The notes: generated by a model not told the origin, from the letters alone. 64,000 nt of DNA from Cyanobacteria bacterium TGS_CYA1 (GCA_026129135.1 JAHCIQ010000005.1:1-64000); one strand, 5' to 3'. Shown: positions 16,526 to 26,181, counted from the stretch's first letter. Translations and numbers: made by a program.

Positions 16526-19168
16526 ATGAATCTTGACAGATTTACAAATAAAGCACAGGAAGCCATTCTTGCCTGCCGCGGGTTCTTGTCTCGTTTCAGT
16601 CATAGCCAGGTAATTCCGGAGCATTTACTGCTTGCTTTGATGGAGCAAGAAGATGGTCTGGCTCAGACAATAGTTCAAAAATTAGACGGCGACCCAAGCA
16701 AAATCGCCCAGGAAACACGCCGTTACCTCGAACGGCAGCCAAAAGCAAGCGCCGTATCGATGTCAAAAGACGAATTGCATGTTTCGAACAAACTGGTAAA
16801 AACTTTAGACGATGCAAGCCAAGAAGCAGATGCAATGCACGATGAATATATAAGCATCGAGCATATTCTCATGGCTTTGTGCGACGCAGACCGCTCCGAA
16901 GCGGGCTCTATTTTGAAAAGCAATGGCGTGACGAAAGACAAAATCGTGACTGCTCTTTCTTCTATCAGAGGAAACCAGAAAGTTACAAGCCAGGATCCAG
17001 AGGCTACCTATCAGGCTCTTGAGCGTTATGCTCGCGATTTGACCAAAGCTGCAGCTAAAGGAAAACTCGATCCTGTGATTGGTCGCGACGACGAAATCAG
17101 ACGTGTTATGCAAGTTTTGTCGCGTAAGACCAAAAACAATCCAGTACTCGTTGGCGAGCCTGGTGTAGGTAAAACCGCTATAGTGGAAGGACTGGCAGTC
17201 AGAATCACCAAAGGCGATGTACCCGAGGGATTAAAAGACAAAAAGGTCATGGCACTGGATATGGGCTCACTTGTTGCAGGTGCCAAATTCAGAGGCGAAT
17301 TCGAAGAGCGTCTGAAAGCAGTATTAAAAGAAGTAATCGATTCGCAAGGACAAATCATTCTATTTATAGATGAATTGCACACCGTAGTCGGTGCCGGCGC
17401 CACTGGCGATAGTGCCATGGATGCGGGCAATTTGCTCAAACCGCCACTTGCTCGTGGTGAATTGCACTGTATTGGTGCCACCACCGTAGACGAATATCGA
17501 AAATACATAGAAAAGGACCCCGCGCTCGAGCGCCGCTTTCAGACTGTAGTTGTGGACGAGCCAAGCGTAGAGGAAACTATTTCTATTTTGCGCGGACTGA
17601 AAGAAAGATACGAAGTGCACCACGGTGTGCGAATAAAAGATTCGGCACTTGTTTCTGCCTGCGTATTATCCAATCGTTATATAACTGATCGCTTTTTGCC
17701 AGATAAAGCAATTGACCTGGTTGACGAAGCAGCGGCTCGGATGCGCATAGAGATTGACTCTTTGCCGACTGAATTGGACGAGCTGGAACGAAAAAAAATT
17801 CAGCTTGAAATCGAACGCGAAGCTCTACGAAAGGAAACTGACGACGCTTCAAAAGATCGTTTGGTCAAACTTGAAAAAGAATTGGCTAACGTAAAAGAAC
17901 ACGCCGATGAGTTTCGTTTGAAATGGCAAGGCGAAAAACAAGCGCTTCAAGTCTTACAGCAAATCAAAGCCGACATCGAAAAAACCAAGCTTGCCGTCGA
18001 GCAAGCTGAACGCGCAACCGACTTGCAAAAGGCTGCTGAACTCAAATACGGCAAGTTGATCGAACTTGAAAAACAGCTGAAAGAGGAGGAATCCTTAATC
18101 AAAAACAAATCAGGTTCGCATTTACTCAAAGAAGAAATCGACGAAGATGACATTGCAGAGATTGTGGCAAAATGGACTAATATTCCGGTTAACAAATTGC
18201 TCGAAGGCGAAGTGCAAAAGCTTTTGAAGCTTGAGCATCATCTGCACCAACGAGTGATTGGTCAGGATGAAGCAATCGAAGTGGTAGCAAGTGCGGTGCG
18301 CCGTGCTCGCGCGGGTCTGAAAGATCCAAATCGTCCCATTGGTTCGTTCCTCTTTCTTGGACCGACTGGTGTTGGAAAGACAGAACTAGCCAAGGCTCTT
18401 GCAGAATTCTTATTCGACGATGAGCAGGCAATTGTCCGAATCGACATGTCTGAATATCAAGAACGACACACTGTTGCTCGTTTGATTGGTGCACCTCCCG
18501 GATACATCGGATTCGACGAAGGTGGTCAATTGACCGAAGCAGTGAGACGTCGCGCATTTTCTTGTATTCTGTTCGACGAGATTGAAAAGGCTCACTCAGA
18601 CGTTTTCAACGTTCTTTTGCAAGTTCTAGACGAAGGTCACCTGACCGATTCGAAAGGGCGCAAAGTCGATTTCAGAAATACTGTAATCATTATGACTTCG
18701 AATATCGGAAGCAATTACATTCTCGACTATCAAATGAAGAGTGCAGTGGATGGCGAAGCTGGATACGAGGTGATGAAAGACAAAGTGCTTGAAGCACTGC
18801 GTCAACATTTCAGACCAGAATTTCTCAATCGTATCGACGAGACCGTCGTGTTCCATGCTTTGACCGCCAACGAATTGAAAAATATCGTTGATATTCAACT
18901 CAATCAACTCAATAAACGACTGGTCGACAGAAAGATGGAAATCAATGCTACCGATGCCGCTCGCGACTGGCTTGCTAGAACTGGTTATGATCCGGTTTAT
19001 GGAGCAAGACCGCTCAAACGCTTGATTCAAAAAGAAATAGAGAATCCAGTTTCATTGAAAATGCTGGAGGGTGTTTTCTCAGACGGCGACAAAATAATAA
19101 TCGACGCAAAAGAAGACCACCTCACATTCGACAAAGAAGCTGCAGCGCTTGCTACAAGCTCGGTCTAG
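16526..19168 (+). CDS. clpB: Chaperone ClpB (Hsp104-type disaggregase)
   Basis: An 880-residue AAA+ disaggregase working with DnaK to rescue aggregated proteins. Order of parts: Clp N-domain (1-150, [19 protein letters not shown] and [12 protein letters not shown]); first AAA+ module with Walker A GEPGVGKT and Walker [15 protein letters not shown]; a long coiled-coil M-domain (about 410-530); second AAA+ module with Walker A GPTGVGKT and [22 protein letters not shown] substrate loop ([20 protein letters not shown] region); and a C-terminal domain. The M-domain separates ClpB from ClpC/ClpA. Length is normal. It is divergent from the J-domain gene. Confidence 0.97.
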   Translation: MNLDRFTNKAQEAILACRGFLSRFSHSQVIPEHLLLALMEQEDGLAQTIVQKLDGDPSKIAQETRRYLERQPKASAVSMSKDELHVSNKLVKTLDDASQEADAMHDEYISIEHILMALCDADRSEAGSILKSNGVTKDKIVTALSSIRGNQKVTSQDPEATYQALERYARDLTKAAAKGKLDPVIGRDDEIRRVMQVLSRKTKNNPVLVGEPGVGKTAIVEGLAVRITKGDVPEGLKDKKVMALDMGSLVAGAKFRGEFEERLKAVLKEVIDSQGQIILFIDELHTVVGAGATGDSAMDAGNLLKPPLARGELHCIGATTVDEYRKYIEKDPALERRFQTVVVDEPSVEETISILRGLKERYEVHHGVRIKDSALVSACVLSNRYITDRFLPDKAIDLVDEAAARMRIEIDSLPTELDELERKKIQLEIEREALRKETDDASKDRLVKLEKELANVKEHADEFRLKWQGEKQALQVLQQIKADIEKTKLAVEQAERATDLQKAAELKYGKLIELEKQLKEEESLIKNKSGSHLLKEEIDEDDIAEIVAKWTNIPVNKLLEGEVQKLLKLEHHLHQRVIGQDEAIEVVASAVRRARAGLKDPNRPIGSFLFLGPTGVGKTELAKALAEFLFDDEQAIVRIDMSEYQERHTVARLIGAPPGYIGFDEGGQLTEAVRRRAFSCILFDEIEKAHSDVFNVLLQVLDEGHLTDSKGRKVDFRNTVIIMTSNIGSNYILDYQMKSAVDGEAGYEVMKDKVLEALRQHFRPEFLNRIDETVVFHALTANELKNIVDIQLNQLNKRLVDRKMEINATDAARDWLARTGYDPVYGARPLKRLIQKEIENPVSLKMLEGVFSDGDKIIIDAKEDHLTFDKEAAALATSSV

Positions 19169-19210
19169 TCTATAAATCTGAATTTCCAATCAATACGACT
19201 CGGAGGAAAA

Positions 19211-19780
19211 ATGAGTTTTAAAAGAAACTTTGCTCTGGCTTTGCTTGCAAGTTTGAGCGTAAGCTTGAGCTTGAACTTAGGTACCGCTCTTTGCTGCAAG
19301 GCTGAGACCGGCGCTGTTAGCCCGATTCCTGAAGGTTATCACAGTCTTACTCCCACCTTCGTTTTTAAAGATGCAAAAAAAGCAATCGAATTTTATAGAA
19401 AAGCTTTTGGAGCAGAGCAAACCGAATTGATAGAGCACGAAGGCAAAGTAATGCATGGTGAAGTAAAAATCGGCGATTCGCACTTGATGCTCTCGGATGA
19501 ATTTCCAGAAGGAGATTGTCTTGCCCCCAAAGATGGTCTCGGTTATATGAGCCTTTATCTCTATGTAAATGACGTGGATAAAGCTTATAAGCAAGCCGTC
19601 GATAGCGGCGCCAAGTCTAAGATGGAGCCCTGCAATATGTTTTGGGGTGATCGATATGCTTCGGTGCAGGACCCGTTTGGTTATGTATGGCAGATTGCTT
19701 CGCGCAAAGAAAAACTGTCCAGTGACGAAGTAAAAAAACGTTCTGACCAATTCTTTTCTTCAATAAAAGAAACAAAGTGA
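19211..19780 (+). CDS. Exported glyoxalase/VOC-superfamily (PhnB-like) protein
   Basis: 189 residues with a signal peptide (about 1-32, FALALLASLSVSLSLNLGTA) followed by one vicinal-oxygen-chelate domain: LTPTFVFKDAKKAIEFYRKAFGA, GEVKIGDSHLMLSDEFPE, YVNDVDKAYKQAVDSGAK, FWGDRYASVQDPFGYVW. This is the PhnB/YcgJ-like arrangement, usually cytoplasmic; export is unusual. A strong GGAGG lies before the ATG. The final ~25 residues are charged. The substrate is unknown. Confidence 0.85.
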   Translation: MSFKRNFALALLASLSVSLSLNLGTALCCKAETGAVSPIPEGYHSLTPTFVFKDAKKAIEFYRKAFGAEQTELIEHEGKVMHGEVKIGDSHLMLSDEFPEGDCLAPKDGLGYMSLYLYVNDVDKAYKQAVDSGAKSKMEPCNMFWGDRYASVQDPFGYVWQIASRKEKLSSDEVKKRSDQFFSSIKETK

Positions 19781-19791
19781 CAAGGGCTTGA

Positions 19792-19810
19792 CGCTTTAAT
19801 TAAAAAAGCG
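19792..19810. terminator. Weak bidirectional hairpin after the VOC gene
   Basis: CGCTTT (19792-19797) pairs with AAAGCG (19805-19810) across a 7-nt loop, in the gap between two convergent genes. The stem is AT-rich and there is no clean T-tract, so terminator function is tentative. Confidence 0.35.
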
Positions 19811-19851
19811 CGTAAAAATCTAGTTGCCTTTCGAGCTAACCTTTAAATCAT

Positions 19852-19867
19852 GAACCGATAACGGAAC
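19852..19867 (+). repeat. Iterated palindrome (between convergent genes)
   Basis: GAACCGATAACGGAAC; core at 19855-19864, between the stop codons of the VOC gene and larC. Confidence 0.8.
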
Positions 19868-19885
19868 TCGATTTAAGAGGGGCGC

Positions 19886-21325
19886 TCAGTTGGGGGCAGA
19901 TTCTGAAAACGACCGCAGGGCCAGGGCAAAGACTTCTTTAAGGGGCTTGCTATTTTTCAAAGAATAGTCTGCGCAGTCTGCATATTCAGGTTGAATATTG
20001 ACGATTTTGCCATTTTCATCACGTCCAATTTTAATGCGAATTTCTCCATTTTCAGGAAGCTTGACGATTTGAAATTCTCGTTTGCTCATTTTGCGCTCGG
20101 CTAAATAACTGCGAACGCCAAGAGTGGTTGTTTCACTCAGTAGCATTTTCTCGATCTCAGCTTTGTCTTTAATCTGACAAAGAACAGAAATCTGATGGGC
20201 ACTGCGACCTTTTTTCATCACACAAGGCGTAATCGTCACATCAAGGGCACCACATTCAAGTAGGCGCTCAGATGTGTATGCAAGCCAGTTTGGAGGGCAA
20301 TCGTCTATATTGGCTTCTATTACGGCGATAGTATCGCTCGTAAGATTGGACTGCCCATCGCCTGCGTCAGCCTTATTAGTACCTCTGACATTTCCAATCA
20401 TCAATCGCACTACATTTGGGTGCTTTTTGGGATTGAGAGAACCGGCACCATATCCGCAACCATCAATCGACTGAAATGCAGGCATCGTGGTCCAGGTGGT
20501 GGCGATACTTGTAAGAATTGCAGCCCCAGTAGGAGTTAGACATTCAAAAGGTATATCGAAAGAAGAAACAGGTGCTTTGGCTTGAGCCATGATATTGGTC
20601 ACCGCAGGACAAGGAATCGGAAATATCCCATGACCGGTTTTCACCTGTCCTCGCCCAAGCGGAATGGCGGAAACATGGACTTCTTCAATCTCGAGCATAA
20701 CGAATCCGATAGCAAAACCAACGATATCGACAATTGCATCAAGCGATCCGACTTCGTGAAATCGCGCTTTCCATGGACTTACTCCATGAACTTTGCCCTC
20801 GGCTTCAGCCAGATTCATCAGTATTTTTTTGGATAATTCGACCACCTTTTCGTTTAACTTGGACGAATCGATAATCTCCATTATTTGAGAAAGCGAGGTT
20901 CCATGCTCTTCGTCATGAGCGAAATGATCTTCGTGATAGCTGGAATGGTCGTGGTCATGGTCATGTTGGTGATCTTGCCCATGGTTATGGTCATGGTCGT
21001 GATCATGATGGTGATGGTGATCATGATGGTGATGGTGATCATGATAATGATGATCATGATCGGTTTGATGAGGATGCGAGTGCTCATCTACAGGCTTGCC
21101 TTGATCGTTTAAAACGTCAACTTGCAGTTTTTGGGCCGCAATCGAGCAGCGAGTAACATCGCGCAGACTGATTTTTACTTTATCCCAGGGCAATGCTAGT
21201 TTTTTGACCGATTCTAACCACAGATCATAATCGAGCCCGGCATGAAGCATGGAACCCAATAACATGTCACCTGCAGCACCGAACTGACAGTCAAAATATG
21301 CCGTTTTACGCAATGAATCAGTCAT
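19886..21325 (-). CDS. larC: Nickel pincer cofactor biosynthesis protein LarC (DUF111), with His-rich insert
   Basis: LarC inserts nickel into the pyridinium-dithiocarboxylate precursor of the nickel-pincer cofactor. The 479-residue protein starts with the family signature AYFDCQFGAAGDMLLGSMLHAG, continues with FHEVGSLDAIVDIVGFA, PCPAVTNIMAQ, ECLTPTGAAIL and IEANIDDCPPNWLAY, and ends with the C-terminal half in the same frame. In Lactiplantibacillus plantarum these halves are joined by frameshifting; here no frameshift is needed. A His/Asp-rich loop of ~60 residues (about 85-145) probably stores or delivers nickel. It directly follows the 21326-21997 gene with no gap. No larA, larB or larE lies in the window. 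Confidence 0.92.
   Translation of the reverse strand: MTDSLRKTAYFDCQFGAAGDMLLGSMLHAGLDYDLWLESVKKLALPWDKVKISLRDVTRCSIAAQKLQVDVLNDQGKPVDEHSHPHQTDHDHHYHDHHHHHDHHHHHDHDHDHNHGQDHQHDHDHDHSSYHEDHFAHDEEHGTSLSQIMEIIDSSKLNEKVVELSKKILMNLAEAEGKVHGVSPWKARFHEVGSLDAIVDIVGFAIGFVMLEIEEVHVSAIPLGRGQVKTGHGIFPIPCPAVTNIMAQAKAPVSSFDIPFECLTPTGAAILTSIATTWTTMPAFQSIDGCGYGAGSLNPKKHPNVVRLMIGNVRGTNKADAGDGQSNLTSDTIAVIEANIDDCPPNWLAYTSERLLECGALDVTITPCVMKKGRSAHQISVLCQIKDKAEIEKMLLSETTTLGVRSYLAERKMSKREFQIVKLPENGEIRIKIGRDENGKIVNIQPEYADCADYSLKNSKPLKEVFALALRSFSESAPN
20935..21075 (-). repeat. ATGGTC/GATGGT tandem tract encoding the LarC His-rich loop
   Basis: Imperfect 6-bp repeats (variants of ATGGTC, ATGGTG and ATCATG on the plus strand) encode runs of His and Asp in LarC. 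The apparent open frame on the opposite strand, all Met/Val/Ile, is an artefact of this composition. Confidence 0.7.
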
Positions 21326-21997
21326 TTATTTGGTTAGCTCGCCAACATAGGGAATCTGAAAATCGACCACCATTTGATCGTGTGTAATCGAGGCTTTGTG
21401 CGAAGAATAGCTTGCGTATTCGCTCAGATTTTGATTGAGCAAAACAAATGTTTTATCGCCTGGTGTGAGCACCATTTTGTAATAACCATTCTTGGTCGTC
21501 TCAACGGCACCGCCGCCGTGAACTCGCTCTGACGATTTAAAAGAATGCCCAGTAGCAAAGGCTTTGAGCAGTATACCTTTTACTGGTTTGCCATCACGGC
21601 TGGTGACCCTTCCTTCGACCAGATATCCATGTTTCATGCCAATCAAAATATTGCGTGCTTCTGTGCCTGGAATATTTTCGACGATTGCCGACGCCAGTTG
21701 CGTCTTAATGGGCGCTGTCACTTCGAGGAAAAGCGGACCACACGGGTCGTGCTCGAATGAAAATTCGCCTTTTTTATTCGTGTTGGTAGCCGAAATAAAG
21801 CCGTTGTCTTTCTTCTCCCAGACTTCGACCCTCACACCCTTTACGGGGTTATTGGACGAATCGGTTACACGACCGCTCAATTTGTAGCAGCCACGGTTCT
21901 GGGCATTGACTGGAGATACACAATTACTTCCAAGCATTACAAAGAAAGATGCGGCTAAAGAGGTTAGCAAGAGATTGGGTGTAAAATAGTTTTTCAT
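21326..21997 (-). CDS. Exported carboxypeptidase-regulatory-like (beta-sandwich) repeat protein
   Basis: 223 residues with an N-terminal signal peptide (LLLTSLAASFFVMLGSNCVSPVNA). It carries two CarboxypepD_reg-like modules: CYKLSGRVTDSSNNPVKGVRVEVW at about 37-110, and YLVEGRVTSRDGKPVKGILLKAF at about 130-200. These transthyretin-like folds usually serve as surface or structural modules, not catalysts. The stop codon is immediately followed by the larC ATG, so larC translation may depend on this gene. A functional link to nickel is not evident. Confidence 0.82.
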   Translation of the reverse strand: MKNYFTPNLLLTSLAASFFVMLGSNCVSPVNAQNRGCYKLSGRVTDSSNNPVKGVRVEVWEKKDNGFISATNTNKKGEFSFEHDPCGPLFLEVTAPIKTQLASAIVENIPGTEARNILIGMKHGYLVEGRVTSRDGKPVKGILLKAFATGHSFKSSERVHGGGAVETTKNGYYKMVLTPGDKTFVLLNQNLSEYASYSSHKASITHDQMVVDFQIPYVGELTK

Positions 21998-22033
21998 AGC
22001 TATTAATTGTAATCTCTTTTTTCCCGGCGGCTT

Positions 22034-23149
22034 ATGCCTATCCAGATTGGTTCCTTAACATTGAAAGGTCGCGTCTATGTGCCTCCCATGGCGGGAGTCA
22101 CCGACCTCGTGTTCAGGAGAATCGTGCGAAAAGTCGACCCAAATTGCTTGATGTCGACCGAAATGGTCTCGAGTCGAAGCTTGATGTACAGACCTGAAAA
22201 CAGAATCATGGAACTTGACCAGGGCGAACACCCTGTAGGAATCCAGATCTTTGGTCACGAGCCAGACGTGATGGCGCAGGCTGCCACAATGGCAGAAGCG
22301 CGCGGAGCGGACTTTTTAGACATCAATATGGGTTGTCCGGTTCCCAAAATTACAAATGGCAAAGACGGCTGTGCCCTGATGCGCGAGCCTGAGCTTGCCC
22401 GTGAAATTGTGCGTTCGGTCAAGTCATCGGTCAAAATACCAGTGACGGTCAAATTCCGCCTGGGATGGGACGAAAACCACAAGAACTGTGTTCAATTCGG
22501 CGAAATGATTGAAGACGCTGGAGCATCTGCGGTCACCGTCCACGGGCGTACACGCGCACAAAGATATTCTGGAACGGCTGACTGGAATTTCATAAGCCAT
22601 GTCAAAAAAGCACTATCTATACCGGTCTTTGGCAATGGCGACGTATTCACTCCCGAAGACGCCCTCAAGCTCCTGGAAGTTACCGGGTGCGATGGTGTCG
22701 CAGTCGCGCGCGGCACGTTAGGCAATCCCTGGCTCATTCCGCGCATAACCAAATATCTGGACCATGGCATTCTAGATGAAGCTCCAGATAATACAGAACG
22801 TCTTTTATTGGCTTATCTGCACGCCAGAGGGCTTTGCGAATACAAAGGCGCCGATGTTGGAACACGCGAATCGAGGCGTCATTTAACCAGTTACACAAAG
22901 GGCATGAGCGGTGCTGCACCTTTTAGAAACCGGCTCACCCAGGTGAATAGCCTCAAAGACATTGAAATGATTTTGAGCGAACTTGCTTTTATGTCCGGTG
23001 GTAAAGAAGCTCAGGAACGCTTACTTGCTGGCATAGAGAATCATGATTTCGACAATGGCAAAAACCCAGACAAAGGGCACCATGATAGTGAAAGCCACTT
23101 CCAGCCCCCAGTCGAGATTAACACCCTCCGCCCAGTCGCAAAACCATAG
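22034..23149 (+). CDS. dusB: tRNA-dihydrouridine synthase (DusB-like)
   Basis: A flavoenzyme reducing uridine to dihydrouridine in tRNA D-loops. The 371-residue TIM barrel shows VYVPPMAGVTDLVFRRI, the FMN-binding MSTEMVSSRSL, GIQIFGHEPDVMAQAA, DINMGCPVPKI with the catalytic cysteine, VTVKFRLGW and TVHGRTRAQRYSG. The core is normal length, but the last ~40 residues (NHDFDNGKNPDKGHHDSESHF and onward) extend past the usual end. That extension overlaps a small membrane gene on the other strand by about 129 bp. Confidence 0.95.
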   Translation: MPIQIGSLTLKGRVYVPPMAGVTDLVFRRIVRKVDPNCLMSTEMVSSRSLMYRPENRIMELDQGEHPVGIQIFGHEPDVMAQAATMAEARGADFLDINMGCPVPKITNGKDGCALMREPELAREIVRSVKSSVKIPVTVKFRLGWDENHKNCVQFGEMIEDAGASAVTVHGRTRAQRYSGTADWNFISHVKKALSIPVFGNGDVFTPEDALKLLEVTGCDGVAVARGTLGNPWLIPRITKYLDHGILDEAPDNTERLLLAYLHARGLCEYKGADVGTRESRRHLTSYTKGMSGAAPFRNRLTQVNSLKDIEMILSELAFMSGGKEAQERLLAGIENHDFDNGKNPDKGHHDSESHFQPPVEINTLRPVAKP

Positions 23150-23233
23150 GATACCGTTGACGAATGGGGTCATACACCATCCCCACACGCCGGCTAAAAG
23201 CGCAGCCGTTAATATAATTGACCAGATGTCCAT
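23021..23233 (-). CDS. Small membrane protein, antisense-overlapping the 3' end of dusB
   Basis: A 70-residue protein starting MDIWSIILTAALLAGVWGW and ending IMVPFVWVFAIVEIMILYASK, with two strong hydrophobic segments joined by a loop (CDWAEGVNLDWG). The start has GGAAGG about 8 bp upstream; a longer frame upstream to 23314 adds no plausible N-terminus. It follows gmk-rpoZ on the same strand and may be the third gene of that unit. Coding potential rests on its composition and ribosome site. No family was recognised. Confidence 0.6.
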   Translation of the reverse strand: MDIWSIILTAALLAGVWGWCMTPFVNGILWFCDWAEGVNLDWGLEVAFTIMVPFVWVFAIVEIMILYASK

Positions 23234-23366
23234 TTGTTTGCCTTCCGCCTTGTTGCCTGCTAGGAGTGATTCTTTTTCACCTGCACAAGAATCGTAGGCA
23301 AAGCAATTATTCAAGACAATGGTGGGATCACCACGGCTGCCAAGATATAATCTTCATGGGCAAAAT

Positions 23367-23576
23367 TTAATAAACGTATCCGGAGGTCGAGATCAAGATT
23401 GTTCCGTCGCCCTCGGCAGCTACCATCTGAAGTGCTTGAATAACCGAGTTGACAGTCTTGTGCTGCTCGCGTGACTCATTCTTGATCTGTTTGGCTCTTT
23501 GAGCCACTCTCAGCACGAGTTCGTAGCGATTAGTGCTTTCGTCGAGTAATTGATCCAGAATATTTGTAGTGCTCAT
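23367..23576 (-). CDS. rpoZ: DNA-directed RNA polymerase omega subunit
   Basis: A 69-residue protein with the omega signature NRYELVLRVAQRAKQIKNE at about 16-34, followed by VNSVIQALQMVAAEGDG. Omega stabilises beta-prime folding and can form part of the ppGpp site. It lies 34 bp downstream of gmk on the same strand; gmk-rpoZ is a widespread arrangement. The identification is supported equally by signature and context. Confidence 0.9.
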   Translation of the reverse strand: MSTTNILDQLLDESTNRYELVLRVAQRAKQIKNESREQHKTVNSVIQALQMVAAEGDGTILISTSGYVY

Positions 23577-23610
23577 GAGCTGTGAAAATCTCCGCCAATA
23601 TGCGCCGGAT

Positions 23611-24228
23611 TTAACGGGTAATCCGCAATCTCTCAGCGTACACGATATGCTCTAGATTGCCAATGGCCTCATCAAGATTGTCATTTATAACTTCATAATC
23701 GAATAAGTTTTTTGAGTTGAGTTCTTCTTTTGCTTTTTCAAGGCGAGTAAGAATCCGCTCTGGTGATTCTGTAGCCCTTGATTGCAGTCTTGATTTGAGC
23801 TCGTCGTAAGACGGGGGAGAAATGAAAATAAGCACAGCCTGCGGATATTTCTGGCGGATTTGTTTTGCGCCTTCAACTTCTATTTCAAGTATTACATCCT
23901 GCCCTTCGCTCAATGACTTCTCAACCCAGGAGCGAGGTGTCCCGTAATAGTGCTCAGTGAATTTTGCCCATTCCAGAAATTCGCCACGCAATTTCATCTT
24001 AAAGAATTCTTCTGACGAGCAAAAGAAGTAATCGACGTTCTGGCGCTCGCCTTCACGCATTTGTCTGGTGGTGGCTGAAACTGATTTGGCAATATGCGGG
24101 ACGCGCTCCAAAATCTTGGCAATCATAGTTCCCTTGCCAACTCCAGAAGGGCCTGTGACAACAAATAAATTGGTTGTTCTGTTAATGGCTAATTTTTCTG
24201 CTTCGCTCGGCATTTTGCTCGATTTCAT
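23611..24228 (-). CDS. gmk: Guanylate kinase
   Basis: Phosphorylates GMP to GDP. The 205-residue protein has the P-loop VTGPSGVGKGT at about 24-34, the GMP-binding SATTRQMREGERQNVDYFF and FLEWAKFTEHYYGTPRSWV, and the lid region LKSRLQSRATESPERILTRL. Length is normal. The first ~17 residues (MKSSKMPSEAEKLAINR) are extra, and an internal start is possible. It heads the gmk-rpoZ unit and is divergent from rqcH. Confidence 0.95.
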   Translation of the reverse strand: MKSSKMPSEAEKLAINRTTNLFVVTGPSGVGKGTMIAKILERVPHIAKSVSATTRQMREGERQNVDYFFCSSEEFFKMKLRGEFLEWAKFTEHYYGTPRSWVEKSLSEGQDVILEIEVEGAKQIRQKYPQAVLIFISPPSYDELKSRLQSRATESPERILTRLEKAKEELNSKNLFDYEVINDNLDEAIGNLEHIVYAERLRITR

Positions 24229-24275
24229 GGACGTAGTGAATTATGTCCTGAATTCAGGTAAAAATATAGGGTACA

Positions 24276-24281
24276 TATGAT
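24276..24281 (+). promoter_or_regulatory. Candidate -10 box for a leaderless rqcH transcript
   Basis: TATGAT ends 5 bp before the rqcH ATG (24287), with no ribosome site between. If used, transcription would begin at or next to the start codon. Confidence 0.35.
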
Positions 24282-24286
24282 AAATC

Positions 24287-26158
24287 ATGCAACCTTTTGA
24301 CGCTCTTAGTCTCAAAGCTGTGCTGCAAGAAGCAAAACCGCTTCTTTTGAACAAACGCGTAGACAAAATCAGCCAACTTGGACGCGATGAGATATTAATC
24401 GGTTTGCGCTCCAAAAGCGGCAATATCAATATTTTTCTCAGCGCCCATTCCACCTACGCGCGCATTTGTCTGGTTCGCATTCCAAGTTCTGGTGACAAGT
24501 CGAACTCGAACGAAAGAAACATTTTCGAGCGTTATCAAATCAAAGAGAAATTCAAATCTCAGCCTAAATTCGGCGTGATTTTGCGCAAATTGCTTTATGC
24601 AGCAACCCTTGTTGGAGTTGAGCAGTTGCCTGGCGAGCGTGTGATTGATTTTGTTTTTTCTTGTATAGATGAAGTCGGCACCACGTCTTTAAAAGTATTA
24701 TCTGCAGAACTGATGGGCAGGCACAGCAATTTGATTTTTTGGGACAAAGAAACACGTCTGATTCTTTGTGCATCACATGTGGTGACCAAAGAAATGAGCC
24801 GCAGACGCGAAATTCTGCCCAAAGGAATTTATGAGCGTCCACCTGCTGTAGACAAGCCTAATATTTTCCTACTCGACAAATCAGTAATAGATGAAAAAGT
24901 CGATGCGCTGGCCCAGAGTATCGCAAACGCCTCTGAATCAACCACAGCACCACATACGGTGACATTCGAACAGTGGTTTCTATCTTCTTTCAGCGGACTT
25001 GGTAAAACTCTGGCAGAAGAACTGGTGAGAAGCCTCAATCTTCCTACTAAAATTGAAGAGTTCGACTCAAATAGTTTGAGCGATGCGCTCTGGCAAAAAA
25101 TAGAAGCGTTGCAAAATATGCAAAGCTTCCATCCCCACATGTGCAAAAACTACTCGACTTATAGTTGTCTTGGCTGGAATAAATCTGAAGACTTCGTTGA
25201 ATTCAGTGCTTGCAACGACATGATCGAGCATTATTACAGGGTGCTTGAGAGTAAAGAACAATTCAGTCAGTTGAAAGAAAGATTACTCTTCGAAGTCAGA
25301 GGCGAGCGTCAAAAGCTTGAAGCAAGACGTGCGCAGGCTGGCGAACATGCACTGAACGAAGAAGAGCTTTCCAATTACAAAACAACTGGGGACTTGATTC
25401 TGGCTCATCTTCAAGAGCTCAAACCTGGACAAGAAGAACTTCTGGTCGACGAGACCAAAATAAAAATCAATCCACTTCTGACTGGCGTACAAAATGCTCA
25501 GCATTATTATCGTTTATACTCAAAAGCACGAGCCCGCATTTCATCAGCATCTACAGTGCTTGACGAAATAAACAGTCGTCTGTCATTTTTAGACAAAATC
25601 GACCATGCAATCAAAGAAGCACCAGGACTTTCTGAATTGATTGCAGTGAAAGATGCTCTTCTTCCCAAGAATAATTCCCAACAACGACAACATCAACAAT
25701 CGTCAAAATCCGGTGATAGAAATCATCATAAAAACGATCGTAGTAACAATAAGAATTCTGGCAAAAGACGACTCTTGAGTCTTAATTCCAAAGATGGATG
25801 GAAAATATATGCCGGACGAAACAGGCATGAAAACAGTCATCTTTTGACTATCGCCAATCAGTTCGATATCTGGCTACATGTACTGGGTCAAAGTGGTGCT
25901 CACGTTTTAATAAGAGTTCCTTCCACCAAACAAGATCCTCCCAAATCGACTTTGCAAGAAGCCGCCCAAATTGCCGCACGACTTTCGCGCGTTCCTGCTG
26001 GAGCAAAAGTTACTGTCGTATATACACAATGTCGATATGTCAAAAGTCTGGATAAAAACAAAATTGGACAGGTACGCTACGAAAACGAAAAGACATTGCT
26101 CGTCGACACATCAGTAGAGATGCCTGATTTGATCAAAAGACTTTATTCTCAAAACTGA
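24287..26158 (+). CDS. rqcH: RqcH/Rqc2 homologue (NFACT family, ribosome quality control)
   Basis: RqcH binds stalled 50S-peptidyl-tRNA and adds alanine tails to mark nascent chains. The 623-residue protein has NFACT-N (MQPFDALSLKAVLQEAKPLL), a middle helix-hairpin/coiled-coil part (to about 450), a low-complexity Gln/His/Asn/Lys linker (about 462-495), and the NFACT-R/DUF814 domain (KDGWKIYAGRNRHENSHLL, DIWLHVLGQSGAHVLIR). It is often annotated as fibronectin-binding protein, which is misleading here. It is divergent from gmk and convergent with lexA. Confidence 0.93.
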   Translation: MQPFDALSLKAVLQEAKPLLLNKRVDKISQLGRDEILIGLRSKSGNINIFLSAHSTYARICLVRIPSSGDKSNSNERNIFERYQIKEKFKSQPKFGVILRKLLYAATLVGVEQLPGERVIDFVFSCIDEVGTTSLKVLSAELMGRHSNLIFWDKETRLILCASHVVTKEMSRRREILPKGIYERPPAVDKPNIFLLDKSVIDEKVDALAQSIANASESTTAPHTVTFEQWFLSSFSGLGKTLAEELVRSLNLPTKIEEFDSNSLSDALWQKIEALQNMQSFHPHMCKNYSTYSCLGWNKSEDFVEFSACNDMIEHYYRVLESKEQFSQLKERLLFEVRGERQKLEARRAQAGEHALNEEELSNYKTTGDLILAHLQELKPGQEELLVDETKIKINPLLTGVQNAQHYYRLYSKARARISSASTVLDEINSRLSFLDKIDHAIKEAPGLSELIAVKDALLPKNNSQQRQHQQSSKSGDRNHHKNDRSNNKNSGKRRLLSLNSKDGWKIYAGRNRHENSHLLTIANQFDIWLHVLGQSGAHVLIRVPSTKQDPPKSTLQEAAQIAARLSRVPAGAKVTVVYTQCRYVKSLDKNKIGQVRYENEKTLLVDTSVEMPDLIKRLYSQN

Positions 26159-26181
26159 ATTTGAGAACAAGATTTTACAAG

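Noticed and set aside
17026..17508. Long antisense frame within clpB
   Set aside because: It is a shadow of the first AAA+ module; composition is Ser/Thr/Pro-rich without domain signals.
20885..21112. Open frame on the plus strand rich in Met, Val and Ile
   Set aside because: It is the antisense reading of the LarC His/Asp repeat; the composition is an artefact of ATGGTC-type repeats.
24287..26158. Fibronectin-binding adhesin annotation
   Set aside because: The domain order, with NFACT-N, coiled coil and NFACT-R, is that of RqcH. There is no signal peptide or surface anchor.
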